From Planctomycetota bacterium (GTDB taxonomy: Bacteria; Planctomycetota; PLA2), in contig JAJFFH010000011.1 in the NCBI GenBank assembly GCA_021776735.1, positions 124,001-188,000 of the forward strand: DNA of 64,000 nucleotides, written 5' to 3'. Position numbers and translations under genes: made by a program. Numbering within the stretch: position 1 is the first letter of the stretch; each line of letters starts with the position of its first letter. The notes beneath the pieces were generated by a model. The model was not told where the DNA came from. It worked only from the letters and a program-made list of their open reading frames with translations, and did not search any database. Of this stretch, positions 8,501 through 15,600 are shown in pieces.

Positions 8501-10615
8501 CCCTTCGATGGGCGCCTTGCCACGCATGTAGATCGCGGTATCGGGGGAGACGCTCAGTGTCAGGACCTTGGCGAACGGGATCTGGTTGTTGGTCGGATGA
8601 GCTGCGGGCGCTGACCCGGCGAAGAAGTCCAGGCCCTGGAAGGTGATCGCTTGAAAACCGCGATCGGTCGGTGTGCCCGTGAACGAGCCGTTGGTCGGCG
8701 ATGTCGCTACGCCGTCCAAAGCCATGCCGTTCGGCAGGCCGGCTACAACCAACCCCGGTGTCGCGTGGCTCGTGTCGAGCGGAAACGACGAACCAAACGT
8801 GTAGTTGCGCGCAGCCAGCGCGCTCGGATAGGTGTTGGCGGTGAAACCGACCGGATAAGGAACGAGAAGCGGCACGCCGCCGCCGCCCACGATCGTGTCG
8901 CCCGGGTACGGCAGTCCATCGTCGCCCGCTGCCAGCGAGCCGTTCACGATGAACGGCGCGTCGGGTGCATCGAAGACAACGGGGATCGTCTTGTGCGCGC
9001 CACGCTTGCCGGTCACCGGGTGCTCGCCGTTCGACTTGCCGCCCGGGAACGGGATGAACGAGTCGGTATCCTGCGTCAGCGGATTCATGACCGCTGCGAA
9101 CACGCGCACGCTGATCTCGATGTTCCCCACCGTGTCTGACGAGCGCGGAACGCCGAAGAACTGGCCCGTCCGCGGATCGACCTCTACGCCGAACAGCTGT
9201 TTGTCCAAGGGGTCACCGTCGGTGATGGCAAGATCCGAGGTGTTGTCGATGAACTCGAGCTCGTAGCTGAGGGGCGGCACGCCGCCGCTCGCGTTCACGA
9301 ACTCGTTGTAGTCCACGCCCGCCTGGCCGGAGGGCAGCACCACGGTGTCGATCACGATGTCGGGAATCGTGACCTGGATGATGTACGCCTTCCGATCAAT
9401 GACGTCATCCGCCTTGTCCGGTGTGCCGCGCGTGTCGATGGCTTCCACGATCGCGCGATACCGAAGCGGAGTCACATGGATCGTGTTGTCGAACGGCAGG
9501 AAGAACGCGTTTTGATACTGGTCGATCGTGAACGGGTACTTGCGCCGCTGCAGGCCCGAGTCCACCGGCGGCGTGAACGAGGGGTGCGTCCCCTCGAACA
9601 GATCGTCGAAGTAGTCCGAGAACTGGATGGGAAGATCGGTCCCGAGCGTGCTGTCGCCCGCAGGACCGGGCACGTTGCCCGCGAGACCGCCGGATGTCCG
9701 CCGCGAGTTCCGCGCCGGGCCGCTGTCAATGGACGCGCGCTGGAACCATTCCGGGTCCAGACCTGCGCCACCGGCGTGGTTGTCAATGGTGCCGACCGGA
9801 CCACGCGGCGACTGAAAGCCACCGAACTGGACCTTTTCGTTGCCCGCCTGAAGGACAAACCAGCCGCCATCCGCAAAGTTGTTCTCGAACTTGTCGCCGC
9901 TCGTCGGCCCCTCGTCCAAGTCGAACGAGGCGTCGATCGTGCCGTCGGTCACCGGGCCGTCGAACTGCGAAAGCTCAACTTCGCGCGGGATGTAGATGTT
10001 GAGGAGGCGGCTGGAAGAGCCGCCAGCCACGAAAAAGCTCGACGAGAAGAACGCTTGCGGGTTTGCCGGGTTCACGAACGTGATGGTCTCCGGAAACTCC
10101 GGCAGTGCGGGATCGAGCGTGCCTTCGACGGACGTCGGCGTGAGAATCTTCACGGAGCCCTCGCCGACATTGATCACGAAGTCCTGCGTTACCAAGAGGT
10201 CCGGCTGCCCGGAATTCTGAGCCAGACCAGCCAACACCCCGGTCGACACGGCCTGGATCGTAAAACTGAACGAGCCGATGTCTCGCGGAAAGCCGATCAG
10301 GCGCGCGTGGCCGGTCAGGGCTCCATCCGCGTCGGGTAGCCCATCGCCGTTGGTGTCGGCGCGGTCGTTGACCAGCCGCACGCCCGGCGGAAGTACGCCG
10401 TTGCGGATGTCGAAGCGATCCGGAAGGGCCGCACCGCCATCGGTGTTGAAGAAGATGACGCTGTTGTACAGCTCACCGGCGCCCGCGGCGGGAAGTGCTT
10501 GAGTCGCGAACTCAATCGAGGCTACGGTGGTGTCCACGGGCGAACCGCTTCCGCAGCCGACGATCAGCGCGACGAGGATAGGCAGGGCCAGCGCCCCGCG
10601 ACCGTTCTTCATCAT
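5558..10615 (-). CDS. Giant lipoprotein with putative Ig domains and propeller-like region, paralogue 1
   Basis: 1,685 residues. The N-terminus has basic residues, a hydrophobic run and the lipobox LIVGC (Cys ~21), so export and lipid anchoring are expected. Putative-Ig (He_PIG-like) stretches with the LPxGLxLD/GxPxxxGxF pattern lie near 35-140, 425-510 and 595-670. The rest, from ~900 on, is rich in short beta repeats (GRSGSTVAMSHDGIWCATG, DGNTLVGQRSE), which suggests a WD40-like propeller; no catalytic motif is recognised. GGAGGA precedes two adjacent ATGs (10615, 10612). The longer frame to 10747 is ignored because the homologous start at 17745 shares only this part. By eye it is well over 80 % identical to 12700-17745. 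Function unknown, probably cell-surface. Confidence 0.85.
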   Translation of the reverse strand: MMKNGRGALALPILVALIVGCGSGSPVDTTVASIEFATQALPAAGAGELYNSVIFFNTDGGAALPDRFDIRNGVLPPGVRLVNDRADTNGDGLPDADGALTGHARLIGFPRDIGSFSFTIQAVSTGVLAGLAQNSGQPDLLVTQDFVINVGEGSVKILTPTSVEGTLDPALPEFPETITFVNPANPQAFFSSSFFVAGGSSSRLLNIYIPREVELSQFDGPVTDGTIDASFDLDEGPTSGDKFENNFADGGWFVLQAGNEKVQFGGFQSPRGPVGTIDNHAGGAGLDPEWFQRASIDSGPARNSRRTSGGLAGNVPGPAGDSTLGTDLPIQFSDYFDDLFEGTHPSFTPPVDSGLQRRKYPFTIDQYQNAFFLPFDNTIHVTPLRYRAIVEAIDTRGTPDKADDVIDRKAYIIQVTIPDIVIDTVVLPSGQAGVDYNEFVNASGGVPPLSYELEFIDNTSDLAITDGDPLDKQLFGVEVDPRTGQFFGVPRSSDTVGNIEISVRVFAAVMNPLTQDTDSFIPFPGGKSNGEHPVTGKRGAHKTIPVVFDAPDAPFIVNGSLAAGDDGLPYPGDTIVGGGGVPLLVPYPVGFTANTYPSALAARNYTFGSSFPLDTSHATPGLVVAGLPNGMALDGVATSPTNGSFTGTPTDRGFQAITFQGLDFFAGSAPAAHPTNNQIPFAKVLTLSVSPDTAIYMRGKAPIEGPGTPAGVIENATAIVEPRMAPLFQSSSIFRTETGKAAGLVNSAIPGALDVIPVLIPNGGSKSHVDKSHPSITGFWPAEAGSEDEWDWGADGAWRHLQQEFVWLQANNKSHARVFLLGETLIKTFAGAPGGTSADSKRYQQYVVDGKRVVMVADPLAGNAWFPAILENDNADHGVSFGCEYVQSRGFSENFLEGQHGTGYFAYSDHALTQTRGAREMHTQGLGSYLEPHRAVNAFANANTSQGRSGSTVAMSHDGIWCATGLFGGDQAKLLVWRTDGRPIPAGLLGSPNAVGLDGQDLDGNVLQGSAAIIQLGGVDKDLAGDSIMFVPNGILFLKTNALSTVFGVSVTDGHFSEKSVNTRDTLNGAGTGPAANATDGMFIPDRDHLKGIVQKPAYSVQFAWAGNEPAAGSHGPDKVVFVAGDNSRKGEFTDLPGSRDGWSMVANKRKALLFMDLADGPAGFDAADSTITDLTGSDPQIQGDFLTPGAAGDGQDWLVLSKSGDYAALVTDGRAARGTGTPTNFTMDSPTFASPRDRSGANFNGWVANHDVLIIATGGDDLDTGKGGAQHVLLLGTGDTVAVNPGDPPGMPAYASGRNYFNGQYKRMQGLEFSADEQVLYLQYAGGTTRSPAYHGQDDGWGPNADSKYGVNFATIGAEIIAQIRFLDEDGDAVNFSSPGVMGNNITNGLDDLDGITGVGDTSADFGATGSQNIMWSRFRSANGNFLYYFVDGVTDRNFIVGFNTSGNAINGHEPHAPFSPHAPEVAFEQFDYGAWNFESRLAASPGGVALNGFDASGIVCVIGNDASSPNSPTDLDVYAFNANRGTDLVAVTSAVTDGNANAINHLYLSADGNTLVGQRSETTASSRTGRETLNGDNDLFCVNNLHAVVFGGAAPNAFMISEDRSHGATVAFIGEGTISGPQVVVYSAADQVGGNETWDDRTLRAAQLAPGAGAIATVIDSVRSHYAVIVAGRKLNDNPDTAD

Positions 10616-10666
10616 GAGTCCTCCGAACTCTCTCGTTTCGTAGGTCTCGTCTGTTTCCCAAAGCAC

Positions 10667-10698
10667 TCGAACACTCAAGGGCCCAACCTTGTGTTCGA
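10667..10698 (-). promoter_or_regulatory. Conserved dyad upstream of lipoprotein paralogue 1
   Basis: TCGAACAC (10667-10674) is inverted at 10691-10698. The same dyad, with one base less between the arms, lies at 17786-17814 upstream of the second paralogue. The ~80 bases from the dyad to the start codon are otherwise only partly conserved, so the dyad may be an operator or leader hairpin. Confidence 0.5.
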
Positions 10699-10810
10699 CT
10701 GCGGCGCGCGCCGAGCGACCCGCGTCCTTACAGACCTGAGTGCCCAATCAACCGCGTCGCGGAAAATCCGTTCGACAGATTCCGAGACTGCCCACCGCTA
10801 CGGAATCAAC

Positions 10811-10829
10811 GGCCAAGTCTCACCACATC
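10811..10829 (+). repeat. Left terminal inverted repeat of the IS
   Basis: GGCCAAGTCTCACCACATC, perfectly inverted at 12231-12249. Confidence 0.95.
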
Positions 10830-11020
10830 TGGCACATCGAAGTCTCACCACATCCGATGCTCGGATGTGGAGTCGGACCGCCACGGAAGGAGGCCGGAGG
10901 CCGACTGGAGTGGCGGTCCGAGCCGCGCTTGGTTGTGCCCCGACGTGTCTTGTGCGATAGCGGAGGGAAACGGAGCACTCTGATGGCCCAAAAACTGCCG
11001 CCGCCGCGCGGCGGGAGGCG

Positions 11021-12178
11021 ATGGTGCGAGCGATCCGCCGAGGAGCCACGGTCGATGCGGTCGCGCGTCGATTTCGGGCCGGCGGCAACACCGTACGACG
11101 CTGGGTGGCTCGTGCGAAGGGTCGACGGCTCGATCGCGTGGACTGGGAGTCGCGCTCGCGGCGGCCGCGGAGTACGACACGAACGACGAGGCAGGACGAG
11201 AATCTGGTCTTGGAGATTCGCGCCCATCTCCGTGACGAGAGCGTGCTCGGGGAGTACGGCGCCGACGCGATCTTGCGCGAACTCGCAGCGCGGTCCGACA
11301 TGCCCGAGCTTTCGCGCGCCACGATCAGCCGGATCCTCGTGCGGCGCGGTGCAGTGGAGAAGCGCCGGCGGGTTCGGCGTCGTTCGCCGCCGGCGGGCTG
11401 GTACTTGCCGGCGGTGGCGAGTGGTGAGGCCGAGCTCGACGCGTTCGACTACATCGAGGATCTGGTTGTCCGCGGCGGATCGCTCTTTTGTGTCCTCACC
11501 GCGATTTCCCTCTCCGGCGGCGTTCCAGGGGCGTTTTTGCATGATCGACGCTCTGCTCGACAGACGGTCGATGATCTCGTTCGTCATTGGCGGCGCCACG
11601 GTCTTCCGACCTACGCGCAGTTCGATAACGACGTCGTCTTCCAGGGCACGCATCGGCATCCTGACTCGATCGGTCGCGTCATACGGCTCTGTCTCAGCCT
11701 CGATGTCACGTCGGTCTTCGCCCCGCCCCGCGAGCACGGCCCGCAAAACCTTGCCGAGGGATTCAACAGCCTGTGGCGTCGAAAGGTCTGGCGACGATGC
11801 GAATGGCCGTCCCGCGAAGAGTTCCACCGGGGATCGGATCGCTACATCGACGCACTCCTCGAGCGCCGCGCCAGCCGCCGGGAATACGCTCCCCCCCGAG
11901 CGGCCTTTCCCGCCGACTGGCAGCTCGACTTCAACACGCCGTTTCGGGGATCAATCGTGTTTCTGCGGCGCACGGATGAAACAGGGCATGTCACGGTCCT
12001 CGGTCACCGCATCCAGGTACTCCGAAAGTGGTCCCAACGTCTCGTCCGGGCCGACGTTGACCTCAACGAACACGAGATCCGAATTTGGGGGCTCCGGCGC
12101 AGCGAGCCGGAGGTCCAGCCTCTACTCCGGACCGTCCCACATCGCATCGTCCAGAAGCGATTCTTGGGACGAGACTGA
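11021..12178 (+). CDS. DDE transposase of the IS
   Basis: 385 residues. An N-terminal helix-turn-helix (VDAVARRFRAGGNTVRRWV, ~10-30) and a second DNA-binding segment (~80-110) precede a retroviral-integrase-type core. Acidic residues are in DAFDYIEDLV (~139-148), FDNDVVFQG (~202-210) and NLAEGFN (~244-250), the expected D, D, E positions of this family (compare the lDNxxvFxG...RHPxSxGRxxRLCL pattern). The ATG 11021 follows GGGAGG closely. A better spaced SD precedes ATG 10983 in another frame, and a -1 slip at the run AAAAA just after that ATG would fuse both, giving a 12-residue longer N-terminus. The product would catalyse cut-out and insertion of its own element. Confidence 0.88.
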   Translation: MVRAIRRGATVDAVARRFRAGGNTVRRWVARAKGRRLDRVDWESRSRRPRSTTRTTRQDENLVLEIRAHLRDESVLGEYGADAILRELAARSDMPELSRATISRILVRRGAVEKRRRVRRRSPPAGWYLPAVASGEAELDAFDYIEDLVVRGGSLFCVLTAISLSGGVPGAFLHDRRSARQTVDDLVRHWRRHGLPTYAQFDNDVVFQGTHRHPDSIGRVIRLCLSLDVTSVFAPPREHGPQNLAEGFNSLWRRKVWRRCEWPSREEFHRGSDRYIDALLERRASRREYAPPRAAFPADWQLDFNTPFRGSIVFLRRTDETGHVTVLGHRIQVLRKWSQRLVRADVDLNEHEIRIWGLRRSEPEVQPLLRTVPHRIVQKRFLGRD

Positions 12179-12230
12179 AGCGCGCCGGATGTGGTGAGAC
12201 CTGCCACCGATCGGGACTTCAATCCGATCG

Positions 12231-12249
12231 GATGTGGTGAGACTTGGCC
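12231..12249 (-). repeat. Right terminal inverted repeat of the IS
   Basis: Perfect inverse of the left end; AATCAAC follows immediately. Confidence 0.95.
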
Positions 12250-12626
12250 AATCAACCCTTGGGGAACTTCGAATGGCTGCCCTGGCCCGCCGGGTTCATC
12301 TGCCCGGCCAGCGGTCACACCGGGGGGGGCCCGCATGTTGGGCGGACGATGAGAAGCTCTCTTGCCACAGAGATCACAGAGATGGCAGGCCGCGTCTGGT
12401 GGATGGCGTTCAGTGTCTCTGCGTCCTCTGTGGCCGAAAACGTCTGCCCGTGCGCGGCCACCCGTCACGATGTCGCATCCCCCGACCGTGCGCACCGCTG
12501 GGCGCGACCACTCCGGTTAAGTGGAGACCCCCATCATCCCTTGGGGCGCTCCGCCTTCAGGAACCCGCGCAGATTCAAAAATCGGATCCTAGGCGTTCAC
12601 CAGCGGGCGCTGAAACTCGCGACACG
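12250..12626. other. Intergenic region between IS and lipoprotein paralogue 2
   Basis: No gene recognised. It contains repeat copy B (12337-12450) and a short CCCTTGGGG direct repeat (~12255 and ~12538). Confidence 0.6.
12337..12450 (+). repeat. Interspersed repeat, copy B (GxxExxY-derived, internally deleted)
   Basis: Begins GTTGGGCGGACGATGAGAAG, continues with the CACAGAGATCACAGAG run and ends with GGTGGATGGCGTTCAG...CTCTGTGGCCGAAAAC. Both ends match the element at 37255-37477 (opposite strand), but the GxxExxY coding middle is missing. The orientation is opposite to copies A and C. Confidence 0.7.
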
Positions 12627-12654
12627 AAAAAAGGGCGCCCTTTGCAGGGCGCCC
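12627..12654 (-). terminator. Intrinsic terminator of second large lipoprotein gene
   Basis: GGGCGCCC, a 6-base loop and GGGCGCCC, followed on the minus strand by six T. It lies 46 bases past the stop at 12700 and uses the same stem sequence as the terminator at 5493-5522, so the duplication that made the paralogues included it. Confidence 0.9.
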
Positions 12655-12699
12655 GAACCGAGAGAGTGACGGACTGGGGGGTCCGTCAGGGTTTTGGAG

Positions 12700-15600
12700 T
12701 TAGTCTTCGGTGTCCGGATTATCGTCGAGCTTGCGGCCCGCCACGATAACGGCGTAGTGCGACCGGATGCTATCCATCACGGCGGCGGTGTCCCCGCCAC
12801 CCGGTGAGAGCTGGCCCGCCCGCAACGTGCGGTCGTCCCAAGTCTCGTTGCCACCCGTCTGGTCGGCGGCGCTGAACACCACGACCTGCGGGCCGCTGAT
12901 GGTGCCCTCGCCAATGAATGCAACCGACGCGCCGTGCGACCGGTCCTCACTCACCATGAACGCGTTGGGAGCCGCGCCGCCGAAGACGACAGCGTGCAGA
13001 TTGTTTACGCAGAACAGATCGTTCTCGCCGTTCAGCGTCGTGCGGCCGCTGCGGCTGGGAGCGGTCGTTTCGGACCGTTGGCCGACCAGCGTGTTCCCGT
13101 CCGCGGATACGTACAGATGGTTGATCGCGTTCGCGTTGCCATCGGTCACCGCGGAGGTCACGGCCACCAAGTCGGTGCCGCGGTTCGCGTCAAACGCGTA
13201 GACTTCGAGGTCTGTCGGGCTGTTCGGCGAGCTGGCATCGTTGCCGATCACGCACACAACACCGGAAGCATCGCGGCCATTCAGGGCCACGCCACCCGGC
13301 GCCGCCGCAAAGCGGTTCTCAAAATTGTAGTGGCCGTAGTCGATCTGCTCGAACGCAACCTCCGGAGCATGGGGACTAAACGGCGCGTGGGGATCATGCC
13401 CGTTGATGACGTTGCCCGAGGTGTTGAAACCGACGATGAAGTTGCGGTCCTGCACGCCGTCAACGATGTAGTAGAGGAAGTCGCCGTTTTCCGAACTGAA
13501 TCGCGACCACATGATGTTCTGCGATCCGGTGCTGCCGAAATCGGCGCTGGTGTCGCCCACGCCGGTGACACCGTTGAGGTCGTCGAGCCCGTTCGTGATG
13601 TTGTTGCTAAAAGTCCCGGTACTCGTGAAGTTCACGGCATCGCCGTCCTCGTCCAGGAACCGGACCTGAGCAATGATCTCCGCGCCAATCGAGTTGAATG
13701 TCGTGCTTCCCAGACCCGAGTCGGCATTGACACCCCAGCCTTCGTCATCCCCAAAGTACGTGGGCGGCCGGATGTCGCCGGCATACTGCAGGTAGAGCAC
13801 CTGCTCGTCCGCCGAGAAGTGAAGGCCCTGCATCCGCTTGAGGTTGGCGTTGAAGTAGTTGCTGCCCGAAGCATAGGCCGGCATGCTCGGCGGATTCGGC
13901 GGATTCGCAGCGACCGTATCGCCTGTGCCGAGGTAGAGCACATGCTGCGAACCACCCTTGCCGGTGTCGAGGTCATCGCCCCCGGTGCTGATGATCAGAA
14001 TGTCGTGGTTGGCGACCCAGCCGCTGAAGCTGGGGTTGGAACTATTTTGCGGCGAGGCGAAGGTCGGCGCGCGATGGACGAACGTGCTCGCTTCCTCCCG
14101 ATCGTTGCGGCCTTCGCGCCCGACCGCGGCATAGTCGCCGCTCTTCGAAAGGACCAGCCAATCTTGTCCGTCCCCGGGTGCGCCCGGGCTCATGAAGTCG
14201 CCTTGAATCTCGGGGTCGCTGCCGGTCAGGTCCGTGATGGTCGAAGCAGCCGCATCAAAGCCGGTTGGGCCGTCGGACAGTTCCATGAACAGGACGGCCT
14301 TTCTCCGGTTGGCAGACATCTGCCAGCCATCGCGGCTGCCGGCAAGGTCGGTGAACTCACGCTTGTAGCCGTTGTCGCCCGCCAGGAAGGCGATCTTGTC
14401 TGGACCCATGGCACCGTCCGCGGCTTCGTTGCTCGCCCACGCAAACTGGACCGAATAGGAGGGCTTTTGAACGACGCCCTTCAGGTGATCCCGGTCCGGG
14501 ATGAACATGCCATCCACGCTGTTGGCCAAGGGTCCGGTGCCAGCCCCGTTCAGGGTGAGGCGGGTGTTGGCGCTCTTTGCCGAGATGTGGCCATCCGTCA
14601 TACTGACGCCAAAAACGGTGCTCAGTGAGTTCGTCTTCAAGAACAGAATTCCGTTCGGGACGAACATGATCGAGTCGCCGGCGAGATCTCTGTTCGTGCC
14701 GCCGAGCTGAATGATCGCAGACGAGTCAGGAAGGACGTTCCCGTCCAGGTCCTGACCGTCCAAGCCTTCCAGATTGGGCGAGCCCAACAGGCCAGCGGGA
14801 ATCGGCTGGCCGTCCGTACGCCAAATCAGGATCTTCGCCTGATCGCCACCGAACAGGCCGGTGGCACACCACATCCCGTCCTGCGACATGGCCACGGTGG
14901 AGCCGCTACGCCCTTGCGAGGTCTTGACCACGAACGTGGACGCCTGCTCCCGCGGTTCGATGAACGAACCGAGACCCTGCGTGTGCATCTCGCGCGCGCC
15001 CCTGGTGTGGAGCTGGCCGTGCTCAACGTATGCAAAATAACCGGTACCGTTCTGGCCCTCGGTGAAGTTCTCGTTGCCACGGGTCTGTACATATTCGCAA
15101 CCAAAGCTGACGCCGTGGTTCGCGTTGTCGTTTTCAAGAATTGCCGGGAACCATGCGCTGCCGGTCAACGGATCTGCCACCATGACCACGCGTTTGCCAT
15201 TGGCAACGTACTGCTGATAGCGTTTGGCGTCTGGGCTCCTCGCGGTAATCGAGCCCGCGAAGTTCTTGATGCGGGTTTCGCCAAGCAGGAAGACGCGGGC
15301 ATGCGACTTGTTGTTGGCCTGGAGCCAGACGAACTCCTGCTGGAGGTGACGCAACGCACTGTCCGCCCTGCCGTCCCATTGGTCATCCGAGCCTGATTCG
15401 GCCGGCCAGAAACCCGTGATCGAGGGGATGCTCTTATCGACGTGTGACTTGCTGCCCCCGTTCGGGATCAGCACGGGAATCACGTCCAGCATGCCCGGAA
15501 TTGCCGAGTTGATGAGTCCCGCAGGCGACCCCGTATCCGTGCGGAAGATCGCGGCCTGTTGGAACAGAGGCGTCATGCGGGGCTCTGCCAAAGCTGCCGT

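Larger units (their letters stand above)
10811..12249 (+). mobile_element. Complete insertion sequence, IS481-like
   Basis: 1,439 bp bounded by perfect 19-bp inverted ends (10811-10829 and 12231-12249). The ends are flanked by the 7-bp direct repeat AATCAAC (10804-10810 and 12250-12256), read as the target-site duplication. A second, internal copy of the end sequence GTCTCACCACATCC lies just inside each end (10842-10855; inverted at 12187-12200), probably extra transposase-binding sites. It carries one transposase gene. The intact ends and target duplication suggest recent movement. It is inserted ~195 bp upstream of the first lipoprotein gene, between the two paralogues. Confidence 0.9.

Noticed and set aside
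12934..14628. 564-codon plus-strand open frame over lipoprotein paralogue 2
   Set aside because: Shadow frame in GC-rich DNA; the minus-strand gene has a lipoprotein signal, SD and terminator, and its homologue is conserved.
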